Below are positions 7,503 through 15,247 of a stretch of 64,000 nucleotides of DNA, one piece after another. Below the pieces are notes generated by a model that was not told the DNA's origin, did no database searches, and saw only the letters and a program-made list of their open reading frames with translations. This DNA comes from Immundisolibacterales bacterium. Lineage in GTDB: Bacteria; Pseudomonadota; Gammaproteobacteria; HK1. Location of the stretch: NCBI GenBank assembly GCA_026712715.1, contig JAPOPW010000013.1, positions 1-64,000 of the forward strand, read 5' to 3'. Position 1 is the first letter of the stretch. Each line of letters begins with the position of its first letter. Made by a program: the position numbers and the translations under genes.

Positions 7503-9506
7503 ATGGAGGCGAGACACAGGTACCCCGCGACCCCTCCGACAGTCACCTTGGCCGTGCTGGCCGCACTCGTGGCCCTCGTTGCGGCGGCCGCGGTGCGGGC
7601 GGAGTACGCCAACCCGGACGGGGTGGCGGTCATCATCGGCAACCGGAGCTACGCGGGGGACCTGCCAGCCGTCGATTTCGCCCACCGCGACGCGGAGGCG
7701 TTCCGACGCTACGTCCTCGACGTGCTCGGCTTCGACCCCGAGAACGTCATCGACCTCCGCGACACGACGCAGGCCGACATGTGGTCCACGTTCGGGAGCC
7801 GCGAAACGGCGGAACGGAGCGAGCTGTGGTCGTATCTCGCGGACGAGGGTTCGGACGTGGTGGTGTTCTACTCCGGTCACGGGGTGCCGGGCATCGATGA
7901 CCAGCGCGGGTACCTGCTGCCGGTGGACGCGAACCCGAACACCGCGGAGCTGAACGGCTACCCCATCGATGTGCTGTTCGAGAACCTCGCCAACCTCGAG
8001 TCGGCGCGTTCGGTCGCGGTGTACCTCGATGCCTGCTTCTCGGGCGGGAGCGGCGGCGGGATGCTGATCGAAGGCGCGTCACCGGCGTTCGTGGAGGCGT
8101 CGTTGCCGGGCGGGGATGCGGAGCGCCTGACGGTGCTGACGGCGGCCTCGGGCAAGCAGCTCGCGTCGTGGGACCGGAAGGCGAAGCATGGACTCTTCAC
8201 CCTTCACCTGCTGGAGGCGCTGTACGGGAAGGGGGACCAGGACGCGGACGGGCGAGTGACCGCGCGGGAGGCGAAGGCGTACCTCGACCGGCACATGACC
8301 CGCGCCGCGAAGCGGACCTGGAAGCGCAGGCAGAAGGCAAGCCTCATGGGGAACGTGGAAGCGGTGCTCGCGAACGCGGGTGCCGGGGGCGCGTTTCCGT
8401 CACGCCCGGTGCTGGACGATGCAGGAGTCGTTGCCGGCCCGCGAGAGCAGGATGCCGGCCGGGCGGGTTCGGCCAGGGGTGCGGAGGACGCGTCGCGGCC
8501 GGCCGACGCGCCGGAGGCAGTGGAGGCGGCGCTTGGCCTCAACCACGCTCAGCGAGTGCTGGTGCAGCGTGGCTTGGCGTCGCTCGGGTTCGAAGTCGGA
8601 GTAGCGGACGGGGTGTTCGGGCGGCGAACGCGCGTGGGCCTGGCGGCGTACCAGCGGGAGAAGGGGTTGGCGGAAACCGGGTATCTCGAGGCGGAGCTGC
8701 GCGATGCGTTGGTCGCCCTGGGGAAGGCGCCGGCAACGGAGAATCGCGGCCTGCCAGCAAGAACCGAAGCGATGCAAAGGTTCCGGGACTGTGCGGATTG
8801 CCCCGAGATGGTGGCAGTACCGGCGGGAAGTTTCGAAATGGGCTCTGCTCCCGGGGAGAAGGGTCGCGGTGGCGAAGAGGGTCCGGCGCACCGGGTGAGG
8901 ATATCGAACCCGTTCGCAGTGGGCGTTTACGAGGTGACGTTTTCGGAGTGGGAATCGTGTCGTCGGGCTGGCGGGTGCTCACACAATCCCGACGACAGAG
9001 GCTGGGGAAGGGGGAACCGGCCGGTCGTCGGAGTCAGTTGGAGGGACGCGCAGGAATATGTGCGCTGGCTGTCGGGGAAGACGGGGAAGGAGTATCGGTT
9101 GCCGAGCGAGGCGGAATGGGAGTATGCGGCACGGGCGGGGACGGTGACGCGGTACTGGTGGGGCGACGCGCTTGGCCGGGGTCGAGCGAACTGTGAAGAT
9201 TGCGGGAGCCGCTGGGACGACAGGGAGACCGCGCCGGTGGGTTCGTTTTCGGCGAACGGCTTCGGGCTGCATGATGTACATGGGAACGCTCGGGAGTGGG
9301 TGGAGGACTGCTGGCATGGTGGTTACCGGGGGGCGCCGACGGACGGGAAGGAGTGGACGAGCGGCGGAGACTGCGGTAAACGCGTGCTGCGAGGCGGTTC
9401 GTGTTTCAATCCTCCAAGGCACTTGCGTTCCGCGATGCGAGTCTGGAAACCCATCGATCGTCGGGACCCTGATTCCAGCTTTCGCGTTGCCATGACACTG
9501 GATTGA
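7503..9506 (+). CDS. Secreted caspase-like protease fused to EF-hand, peptidoglycan-binding-like and FGE-sulfatase domains
   Basis: A 667-residue multidomain protein. Residues 1-33 are a signal peptide (LAVLAALVALVAAAAVRA). Residues about 38-290 are a caspase-like (peptidase C14) domain with the catalytic His in VVVFYSGHG (His126) and the Cys in VYLDACFSGG (Cys178). An EF-hand-like loop follows (GDQDADGRVTAREAKAYL, about 244-261). Residues about 345-402 resemble a peptidoglycan-binding-1 domain (VQRGLASLGFEVG, DGVFGRRTR). Residues about 428-667 are an FGE/SUMF1-type C-type-lectin fold (VPAGSFEMGS, YRLPSEAEWEYAARAG, GNAREWVEDC, VLRGGS). The carboxy motif is degraded: RGGSC replaces the usual RGGSW and SSFRVA the usual xGFRVA. 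The start is the ATG before the signal peptide, with GGGAGG about 12 bases upstream. Codons are unusually G-ending compared with the neighbours. A proteolytic or signalling role is inferred from the family only. Confidence 0.87.
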   Translation: MEARHRYPATPPTVTLAVLAALVALVAAAAVRAEYANPDGVAVIIGNRSYAGDLPAVDFAHRDAEAFRRYVLDVLGFDPENVIDLRDTTQADMWSTFGSRETAERSELWSYLADEGSDVVVFYSGHGVPGIDDQRGYLLPVDANPNTAELNGYPIDVLFENLANLESARSVAVYLDACFSGGSGGGMLIEGASPAFVEASLPGGDAERLTVLTAASGKQLASWDRKAKHGLFTLHLLEALYGKGDQDADGRVTAREAKAYLDRHMTRAAKRTWKRRQKASLMGNVEAVLANAGAGGAFPSRPVLDDAGVVAGPREQDAGRAGSARGAEDASRPADAPEAVEAALGLNHAQRVLVQRGLASLGFEVGVADGVFGRRTRVGLAAYQREKGLAETGYLEAELRDALVALGKAPATENRGLPARTEAMQRFRDCADCPEMVAVPAGSFEMGSAPGEKGRGGEEGPAHRVRISNPFAVGVYEVTFSEWESCRRAGGCSHNPDDRGWGRGNRPVVGVSWRDAQEYVRWLSGKTGKEYRLPSEAEWEYAARAGTVTRYWWGDALGRGRANCEDCGSRWDDRETAPVGSFSANGFGLHDVHGNAREWVEDCWHGGYRGAPTDGKEWTSGGDCGKRVLRGGSCFNPPRHLRSAMRVWKPIDRRDPDSSFRVAMTLD

Positions 9507-9696
9507 GTCTCGATTCCTCGTTTGGCTCGTTGAACCGGCGGATCGCACCCTGGAGGCGTTCGAGCTCCGCGAAGCGGTGTGGGTGCCGATCGCGGCGGGA
9601 AAGGACGACGATCCGATCGGCATCCGGCCGTTCGACGCGATCACCTTCAGCCTGGGAGAACGCTGGCCGCAACGGAGATCCGTACGGTCGACCTGA
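9505..9696 (+). pseudogene. Carboxy-terminal remnant of a Uma2-family endonuclease (DUF820)
   Basis: In the frame offset by one from the stop of the caspase gene, 63 codons read FLVWLVEPADRTLEAFELRE, then PIAAGKDDDPIGIRPFDAIT and FSLGERWP before a stop. This is the typical end of Uma2 proteins (WLVDP..RTLEVF..., F..I...L..LWP). There is no start codon or catalytic core, so the fragment is a leftover joined directly to the end of the caspase gene. Confidence 0.6.
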
Positions 9697-9768
9697 CCGG
9701 CGGGCCCCGGGGCGGGCTTGCCGCCGACGCGTCCGACGTCGTGCCTGGAACCGTGGCGCGGTCCCGGA

Positions 9769-10812
9769 TCAGGCGCCGCCCGGCATCTCGATCTGCACCT
9801 TGACCGTGCTCGGAGGCGCGCTGCGCGCGTAGTCGAACGCCTCGATGCTGTCCCCGAAGGCGTAGGTGTCGGTGATGAGCGGGGTCACGTCGATCTTGCC
9901 GGACGCGAGCATCGCCACCGCGCGCGGCCAGATGTGCGCGTAGCGGAAGATGTGCTCGACCCGCGCTTCCTTGACCTGCGCCGCGAGCACGTCATAGGCG
10001 ATGGGGGCGCCGGGCATGCCGATGAACACGACCCGGCCCCCGGGGCACACATGGTCGAAGACTTCAGCCGCGGCCCGCTCGTTCCCCGACGCCTCGAAGA
10101 CCACGTCGGCCCCCCACCCGTCGGTCTCGCGGGCGACGACCTCGGCCAGGTTCTCGCGGCGCACATCCACCGGAGTGACGGCGCCGAACCGGGCCGCGAG
10201 GTCGAGCTTCGGCTCCTGCACGTCGCTCACGATCACCCGGCTGCACCCGGCCGCGAGGGCCGCGAGCACGGTCACCATGCCGATCGTGCCGGCCCCGATG
10301 ACGAGCGCGATCTCGCCCGGCTGGATCTGCGCCTTGGTGGTGGCATAGACCCCGGTCGCGAGGGGCTCGACCATGGCTCCCGCACCGTCCGACACGCTGT
10401 CGGGGAGCTTGAACGTGAAGTCGGCGGGGTGGACGACGGTCGGTCTGAGCACGCCGTGGACCGGGGGCGTCGCCCAGAAGCGAACTGCCGGGTCGAGGTT
10501 GTACTTCCCGAGACGGGTCGGCCGGCTGTCGGGATCGGGAATGCCCGGTTCCATGCAGACCCGGTCGCCGACCGCGAGCGACGTGACCGCCGACCCGACC
10601 TCGACCACCATGCCCGACGCTTCGTGGCCGAGGACCATGGGTTCCCTCACGATGAACGGGCCAATCCCGCCATGGACGTAGTAGTGGACGTCGCTCCCGC
10701 AGACCCCGACCCGCTTGAGGGCGATGCGCACGTCGCGCGCCCCCAGCGCTTCCTCGAGCTCGATGGGTCGCAGGGACAGCTCGTCCTTGCGTTCGAGGAC
10801 CAGTGCCTTCAT
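9769..10812 (-). CDS. Zinc-dependent alcohol dehydrogenase, xylitol/sorbitol dehydrogenase type
   Basis: A 347-residue medium-chain dehydrogenase that probably oxidises a sugar alcohol to a ketose with NAD. The catalytic zinc region is [17 protein letters not shown], with the GHE motif in VLGHEASG. The cofactor motif is [11 protein letters not shown]. The stretch [20 protein letters not shown], then [12 protein letters not shown], aligns with the structural-zinc loop of polyol dehydrogenases, but all four zinc cysteines are absent, as in some xylitol/sorbitol dehydrogenases. GAGGG lies about 9 bases before the ATG. The decayed sugar permease just upstream on the same strand suggests it was once in a transporter operon. 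Confidence 0.88.
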   Translation of the reverse strand: MKALVLERKDELSLRPIELEEALGARDVRIALKRVGVCGSDVHYYVHGGIGPFIVREPMVLGHEASGMVVEVGSAVTSLAVGDRVCMEPGIPDPDSRPTRLGKYNLDPAVRFWATPPVHGVLRPTVVHPADFTFKLPDSVSDGAGAMVEPLATGVYATTKAQIQPGEIALVIGAGTIGMVTVLAALAAGCSRVIVSDVQEPKLDLAARFGAVTPVDVRRENLAEVVARETDGWGADVVFEASGNERAAAEVFDHVCPGGRVVFIGMPGAPIAYDVLAAQVKEARVEHIFRYAHIWPRAVAMLASGKIDVTPLITDTYAFGDSIEAFDYARSAPPSTVKVQIEMPGGA

Positions 10813-10949
10813 CTCATTCTTCCCTCGGTTGTTCGGTGGGTAAACTCCGTTGGCGTGAGCTGAATCGAGCGCGGTGCGCGCGTCGCATGCGGCCGGTCCA
10901 CCGGCCGCCGGGCCCGACCGCCCGTCTCGAAGCAGCTCAGGTCCTCCGA

Positions 10950-11110
10950 CGGCGCCCCAACTCGCGCCGCGGGTCGTGCCGCGGCCACCGCGAGGGCTCG
11001 TGCCGCCGATGATGACGGCGGGAGATGTCGCGGACCTCCATCGCGGTGCCGAACGTGGCTTGGTTCGAGCGGATCCGGGTCAACATGATGAGGCCGCCCA
11101 ACGCAACGAA
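10950..11110 (-). pseudogene. Remnant of a second RbsC-type sugar permease gene
   Basis: Minus-strand translation gives [20 protein letters not shown] followed by AME. This matches ALGGLIMIARIDSTQATIGT, then SME, in the intact permease at 12178-13206. After a frameshift the DNA still tracks the intact gene closely through the segment encoding VIIGGTSLFGGRG. Only about 160 bases survive, roughly codons 235-290 of the permease, in the opposite orientation to the intact copy. Confidence 0.75.
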
Positions 11111-11268
11111 CAAGCCCGGTCGGCACATGGGACGCTTGCGTGCCGCTGTCGGCGGCCGGGGTGGCGGGGCCTCGCCGGCGTTCGCGGGGGGTGTCCGCAT
11201 GGCGTCTCCTCAAGTCCCGGTGTCCGCCGTTTGCCCTGTTTCGACTGGCTCGCTAGGATCGAAGGGTT

Positions 11269-11284
11269 GAATCGGAAGCGATTC
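11269..11284. promoter_or_regulatory. Short inverted repeat upstream of the sugar ABC operon
   Basis: GAATCG and CGATTC are separated by four bases, 116 bases upstream of the transporter operon. It could be an operator half-site pair or a small hairpin. Arms of six bases are expected by chance fairly often. Nothing else was recognised between 11111 and 11399. Confidence 0.2.
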
Positions 11285-11399
11285 GGCGCCCGGCGGGATT
11301 GCGCTCGCGGGACGAAATCCGACGTGGACTGCGTGCAATTGGCCGGAGACGTGCAACCGATGACGGGAGACGAACGCGGATGCCGGGGGCGGGACGACG

Positions 11400-12170
11400 T
11401 TGAGTGAATCGCGGCCCGTCGCCTCCGACGCGCTCATGCGCGTCGTCGGCCTCGACAAGAGCTACGGCGGCCTGAAGGCGGTCGACTCGGTCACCTTCGA
11501 TGTCCACCGGGGTGAGGTGCTGGCCCTCGTCGGCGACAACGGGGCCGGGAAGTCGACCCTCGTCAAGGCCATCGCCGGCGCCCAGCCGCCCGACGCCGGA
11601 CACGTCGAGATGGAAGGCGTGCCGGTTCGGCTTCACACCCCGCGCGACGCCGAAGCGGCCGGAATCGGGTGCCTGCACCAGGGGCTCGGCCTCGTCGACA
11701 CCCTCGACGTGCCCGAGAACGTGTTTCTCGGCCGCGAGCTTCGGTCCCGGTTCCTCGGGGTCGTCCCTCAGCTCGACCACGCGCGGATGCGCCAGCGCAC
11801 GATCGAGCTCCTCGATCGCTTCGGTATCCACCTGCCGCGGCTGAACGACCCGGTCATCCGGCTCTCCGGCGGCCAGCGGCAGACGGTCGCGATCAGCCGC
11901 CTTCTCCTCCAGGAGGTCCGGCTCGTCATCATGGACGAGCCGATGGCCTCGCTCGGGGTCGAGGAAGGCCGGCGGGTGCTCGATCTCGTCCGCAACATGC
12001 GCGAGCGCGGCATCAGCGTCATCGTCATCAGCCACAACCTCGAGCACGTGTTCCAGCTCGCCGATCGCATCGCGGTGATGAAGAACGGCCGGCTGCTCGA
12101 CGTCGTGGAGACCGCTGCGACCACCCGCGAAGCGGTGGTCCGGATGATCACCTTCGGCGAAGCCGCGTGA
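11400..12170 (+). CDS. Sugar ABC transporter ATP-binding protein (single-domain RbsA/FrcA type)
   Basis: A 256-residue ATPase that powers import of a sugar or polyol. The Walker A motif is GDNGAGKST, the signature is LSGGQRQ, Walker B is LVIMDEPMAS and the H-loop is VISHNLEHV. Unlike E. coli RbsA (two ABC domains, about 500 residues) it has one domain, as in FrcA-like systems, so it probably acts as a homodimer. The start is a TTG at 11400; no better ATG or GTG lies nearby. It is the first gene of a three-gene operon with permease and binding protein, only 7 bases before the next gene. Confidence 0.9.
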   Translation: MSESRPVASDALMRVVGLDKSYGGLKAVDSVTFDVHRGEVLALVGDNGAGKSTLVKAIAGAQPPDAGHVEMEGVPVRLHTPRDAEAAGIGCLHQGLGLVDTLDVPENVFLGRELRSRFLGVVPQLDHARMRQRTIELLDRFGIHLPRLNDPVIRLSGGQRQTVAISRLLLQEVRLVIMDEPMASLGVEEGRRVLDLVRNMRERGISVIVISHNLEHVFQLADRIAVMKNGRLLDVVETAATTREAVVRMITFGEAA

Positions 12171-12177
12171 GGAACCC

Positions 12178-13206
12178 ATGAACGAGTCCCCGGGCGCGGC
12201 CGCCCCCTCCGTGGCGGCCATCGGTCACCTGGATCGTCGTTGGCTCTTCGAGGGGCTGGGACTGACGATCGTGATAATCGCCCTCGCGGTGATCTTCTCG
12301 CTCATCAACCCGCGCTTCGCGTCGGTGGTCAACTTCATCAACATCCTGACCCAGTCGTCGTACTACGTGATCATCGCGGTCGGCATGACCTTCGTCATCA
12401 CGAACGCGGGTATCGACCTCTCGGTTGGCTCGATTCTCGCGCTCGTTACCGTGATCGGCTTCGAGCTCATCAAGGAGGGCATGCACCCGGGTCTCGGGGT
12501 CCTCGTCATGTTCGCGCTCGGCGGCCTCATCGGCTGCTTTACCGGTTTCCTCGTCTCCTACGTCAGGATCCCTCCGTTCATTGCGACCCTGGGAATGATG
12601 GTGGCCCTGCGGGGGCTCGCCCTCGTTCATTCCGCCGGGAACATGCACTACGGCCTGCCGTCGTCGGTCACCTGGTTCGGCCAGGGCACCATCGTCGGCA
12701 TTCCGGTGCCGGTGATCATCGCCTTCCTCTTCGCCCTGTTCGGAGCGTGGCTCTTCAACCACACGCGATTCGGCCTGCACGTGCGCGCCATCGGCGGCAA
12801 CCGCGAGGCGGCCCGCCTCGCCGGGGTGCCGGTCAACCGGATCGAGCTCATGGTCTACGCGCTGATGGGGCTCATCACCGCGCTCGGCGGCCTCATCATG
12901 ATCGCCCGCATCGACTCGACCCAAGCGACGATCGGGACGTCGATGGAGATCCACGTCATCGCCGCGGTCATCATCGGCGGCACGAGCCTGTTCGGCGGGC
13001 GCGGCACGATCTACGGGACCGTCCTCGGGGCGCTCCTGCTTTCGATGATGACGAACGCGCTCGTCATCGCCGGTGTGGACTACTTCTGGCAGCTCGTGGT
13101 GATGGGCGCGATCGTCCTCATCGCCGTCGCGATTGCCAACCTGCGCGAGCGTCGGGTTTCCGCGCTCGCGTTCTTTCCGCGGTCCTGGTTCGAAGGCCGC
13201 ACGTAG
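12178..13206 (+). CDS. Sugar ABC transporter permease (RbsC family)
   Basis: A 342-residue integral membrane protein with about eight to ten hydrophobic helices, of the BPD_transp_2 family that carries ribose, xylose, fructose or inositol. Family signatures include TNAGIDLSVGSILALV near residue 80 and ITALGGLIMIARI plus VIIGGTSLFGGRGTIYGTVL in the second half. A GGA ribosome site precedes the ATG. It follows the ATPase gene by 7 bases and precedes the binding protein by 25. A 160-base degenerate copy of its second half lies at 10950-11110 on the other strand. Confidence 0.93.
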   Translation: MNESPGAAAPSVAAIGHLDRRWLFEGLGLTIVIIALAVIFSLINPRFASVVNFINILTQSSYYVIIAVGMTFVITNAGIDLSVGSILALVTVIGFELIKEGMHPGLGVLVMFALGGLIGCFTGFLVSYVRIPPFIATLGMMVALRGLALVHSAGNMHYGLPSSVTWFGQGTIVGIPVPVIIAFLFALFGAWLFNHTRFGLHVRAIGGNREAARLAGVPVNRIELMVYALMGLITALGGLIMIARIDSTQATIGTSMEIHVIAAVIIGGTSLFGGRGTIYGTVLGALLLSMMTNALVIAGVDYFWQLVVMGAIVLIAVAIANLRERRVSALAFFPRSWFEGRT

Positions 13207-13231
13207 TGCAACTACCAAGGGAGCTCAGCTC

Positions 13232-14221
13232 ATGTTAAGTCGTCGCCTCCTGATCGCGGTGACCGCGTTCGCCGCGTTCGCCGCCGCTTTCGCCACCACC
13301 GCATCACGCGCCGAGCCGATGCGAATCGCGTACCTGTCGCCGTCCTTCGACATATCCGACGCGTGGGAACGCACCTTCTGGGCCATTCAGGGCCGGCTCG
13401 ACGAGCTTGGTATCGAGTACGAAGCCCAGGCGCTCGCGGTGGCGAGCCACGTCGACCACGCCGGCCAGCTCGCCCAGGTCGAGTCCGTAATCGCCCGCGG
13501 GGTCGACTACGTGTTTCTCGGCCCGACCGAGTACGAAGCCGCGATTCCCGCCCTTCGCAAGCTCAAGCAGGCCGGGGTGCCCACCGTGGTCTACAACTTC
13601 CTCGAGCCGCACGAGGACGAGATGGCCCGCGCGATGACCTACGTCGCCTTCGGGCACTACGAGGGCGGGGTGATGACCGGCGAGTGGGCGGTCAAGTGGC
13701 TGGACGGAAAGGGCAAGGTGGCGATCCTGCAGGGCGCCCCCGGTGTCGCGAGCGACCAGCGGATGGGCGGCTTCCGCGAGATCGTCGACAAGCATCCCGA
13801 TATCGAGGTGATCGTCGGCCCCTACACCGACTTCGACCGCAGCAAGGCCTACGACGCGGCGCAGAACATGCTCACCGCCCACCCCGACCTCGACATGATC
13901 TACGGGGTGTCGACCACCATCGGCCTCGGCGCCGGCCAGGCGGTGCGGCAGATCGGCAAGTCCGACGAGATCGCGACGATGGGCTTCGGCGGGACCGGCG
14001 ACGAGATCGTGGCCATGAAGGAGGGGTGGCTCACCGCCTCGGTGCTTCGCTGCATCGACGACGGCGGGGTGGGGGTCGCCGACGCGTTCGTCGCCCACAG
14101 CAAGGGTGAGGAGGTCCCGCAGGTCTGGTCGGGACCGTTCGTCATGATCGACAAGAACTCCGACGCCGACTCTCTCACCGTCAACTGCAACCGGTACTCC
14201 CGCCCGAAGATGGGTCGCTAG
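13232..14221 (+). CDS. Periplasmic sugar-binding protein of the ABC importer
   Basis: A 329-residue Peripla_BP_4 (RbsB-like) protein. Residues 1-27 form a signal peptide (LLIAVTAFAAFAAAFATTAS, then RA). The mature protein begins RIAYLSPSFDISDAWERTF and later has GPTEYEAAIPALRKLKQAGV and MIYGVSTTIGLGAGQAVRQI, typical of the two-lobed sugar-binding fold. I chose the ATG at 13232 because AAGGGAG lies 8 bases upstream and the signal peptide starts there; a longer frame reaches back into the permease gene. The binding protein is last in the operon rather than first. Its final codons are copied downstream in an 84-bp tandem repeat. Confidence 0.9.
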   Translation: MLSRRLLIAVTAFAAFAAAFATTASRAEPMRIAYLSPSFDISDAWERTFWAIQGRLDELGIEYEAQALAVASHVDHAGQLAQVESVIARGVDYVFLGPTEYEAAIPALRKLKQAGVPTVVYNFLEPHEDEMARAMTYVAFGHYEGGVMTGEWAVKWLDGKGKVAILQGAPGVASDQRMGGFREIVDKHPDIEVIVGPYTDFDRSKAYDAAQNMLTAHPDLDMIYGVSTTIGLGAGQAVRQIGKSDEIATMGFGGTGDEIVAMKEGWLTASVLRCIDDGGVGVADAFVAHSKGEEVPQVWSGPFVMIDKNSDADSLTVNCNRYSRPKMGR

Positions 14222-14249
14222 GACGACACGAAGCGAACAATGACCCGTG

Positions 14250-14273
14250 CGCGGGCGGCGAAGGCCGCCCGCG
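14250..14273 (+). terminator. Strong GC hairpin after the sugar-transport operon
   Basis: Ten paired bases (CGCGGGCGGC with GCCGCCCGCG) with a four-base loop, about 30 bases after the stop codon. No T-run follows, so it may stabilise the 3' end or act as an incomplete intrinsic terminator. Confidence 0.6.
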
Positions 14274-14330
14274 TCTGGTACTCGCGCCCGAAGATGGGTC
14301 GCTAGGACGACACGAAGCGAACAATGCCCT

Positions 14331-14358
14331 GCGCGGGCGGCGGAGTCGCCGCCCGCGC
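14331..14358 (+). terminator. Second GC hairpin, in repeat copy 2
   Basis: A perfect 12-bp stem (GCGCGGGCGGCG with CGCCGCCCGCGC) and a GAGT loop. The sequence differs from the hairpin in copy 1 yet pairing is kept on both arms, which suggests selection on the structure. Only TT follows, not a full T-run. Confidence 0.6.
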
Positions 14359-14623
14359 TTGGGACTCCCGCCCGAAGATGGGTCGCCGGACGGGAACGGA
14401 TCGACTGCATGCCGCGCCGCCGGCGGTCCCGCCGGCTGCGCTCCCCCCCGGAAGCGAACGGGATCATCCGCCGGACGGAAGCTCGGGTAGCGGGTGGCGG
14501 AAACGCGCCTCCTTCGAGAGGATCCCGTGAAACACCAGGCGACGCCAATCGTGCCGCCCCACGCGAGTCGCGGCCCCGACAGGAGAACCGCCGTCCGGTC
14601 CGCGCCGGTCCTTCTCCGGCGGG

Positions 14624-15247
14624 CTACTCCCTCCCGGCCGCCCAGCGGGGGATGAGATCGTGCTCGACCCCGATGCGGTCGAGGACGCGGGCGACGACGA
14701 AGTCGACGAGGTCGGAGACCGATTCGGGGCGGTGGTAGAAGCCGGGGTTGGCGGGCAGGATGGCCGCGCCGGCCCGGGCAAGGCGCAGCATGTTCTCGAG
14801 GTGCACCGCGGAAAGGGGTGTCTCCCGCACGACGAGGACGAGCTGCCGCCCTTCCTTGAGGGCCACGTCGGCCGCCCGCTCGATGAGGTTGCGGCTGGTC
14901 CCGGCCGCGATTCCGCCGAGGGTGCCGGTGGTGCACGGGCAGACCACGACCGCGGCCGGCGGGTTGGAGCCGCTCGCGGCGGGGGCGAACCAGTCGTCGG
15001 TCCCGAACACCCGGAGCGGGGTGTCGTCGTCACGGCCGAGATGCGCGAGGATTCCGGAGCGGATCTCGGCCGGGCTCTTGCCGAGGCGAAGCGATGTCTC
15101 GGTGTTCACCACCGTCCGGCCCGGGCCGCTCAGGACCACGTGCGCGGTGCGCCCGGAGCCGAGCAGCGCGTCGATGAGGCGCAGCCCGTAGGCGGCGCCG
15201 GAGGCCCCGGTCATCGCGACGAGGACCGCGTCGCGCCCCCGGCTCAC
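14624..15247 (-). CDS. ubiX: Flavin prenyltransferase UbiX
   Basis: A 207-residue enzyme that attaches dimethylallyl phosphate to FMN, making the prenylated flavin used by UbiD-type decarboxylases, for example in ubiquinone synthesis. The amino end shows the flavoprotein motif VAMTGASGAAYGLRLIDALL. The middle carries AAVVVCPCTTGTLGGIAAGT and the carboxy half RETPLSAVHLENMLRLARAG followed by ILPANPGFYHRPES, all family hallmarks. The start is a GTG sharing the GTGA overlap with the stop of mpl, so the two are translationally coupled. No ubiD lies in the window. Confidence 0.93.
   Translation of the reverse strand: MSRGRDAVLVAMTGASGAAYGLRLIDALLGSGRTAHVVLSGPGRTVVNTETSLRLGKSPAEIRSGILAHLGRDDDTPLRVFGTDDWFAPAASGSNPPAAVVVCPCTTGTLGGIAAGTSRNLIERAADVALKEGRQLVLVVRETPLSAVHLENMLRLARAGAAILPANPGFYHRPESVSDLVDFVVARVLDRIGVEHDLIPRWAAGRE

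Larger units (their letters stand above)
14193..14387 (+). repeat. 84-bp tandem repeat of the binding-protein gene end
   Basis: Three copies begin at 14193, 14277 and 14361 with an 84-base period; the third is partial. Each starts with GGTACTCCCGCCCGAAGATG or a near-identical form, which encodes the last residues of the binding protein (YSRPKMGR, then the stop). The first two continue with GGACGACACGAAGCGAACAA and a GC-rich hairpin. The repeat therefore duplicates a gene end plus its terminator-like structure. Confidence 0.93.

Noticed and set aside
9380-9500. Diversity-generating retroelement variable region at the FGE carboxy end
   Set aside because: The end of the caspase-FGE protein resembles the fold of DGR target proteins, but there is no reverse transcriptase, no template repeat and no adenine-rich pattern in the window.
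14193-14387. CRISPR array
   Set aside because: Units are contiguous with an 84-base period and no unique spacers; they copy a gene end.
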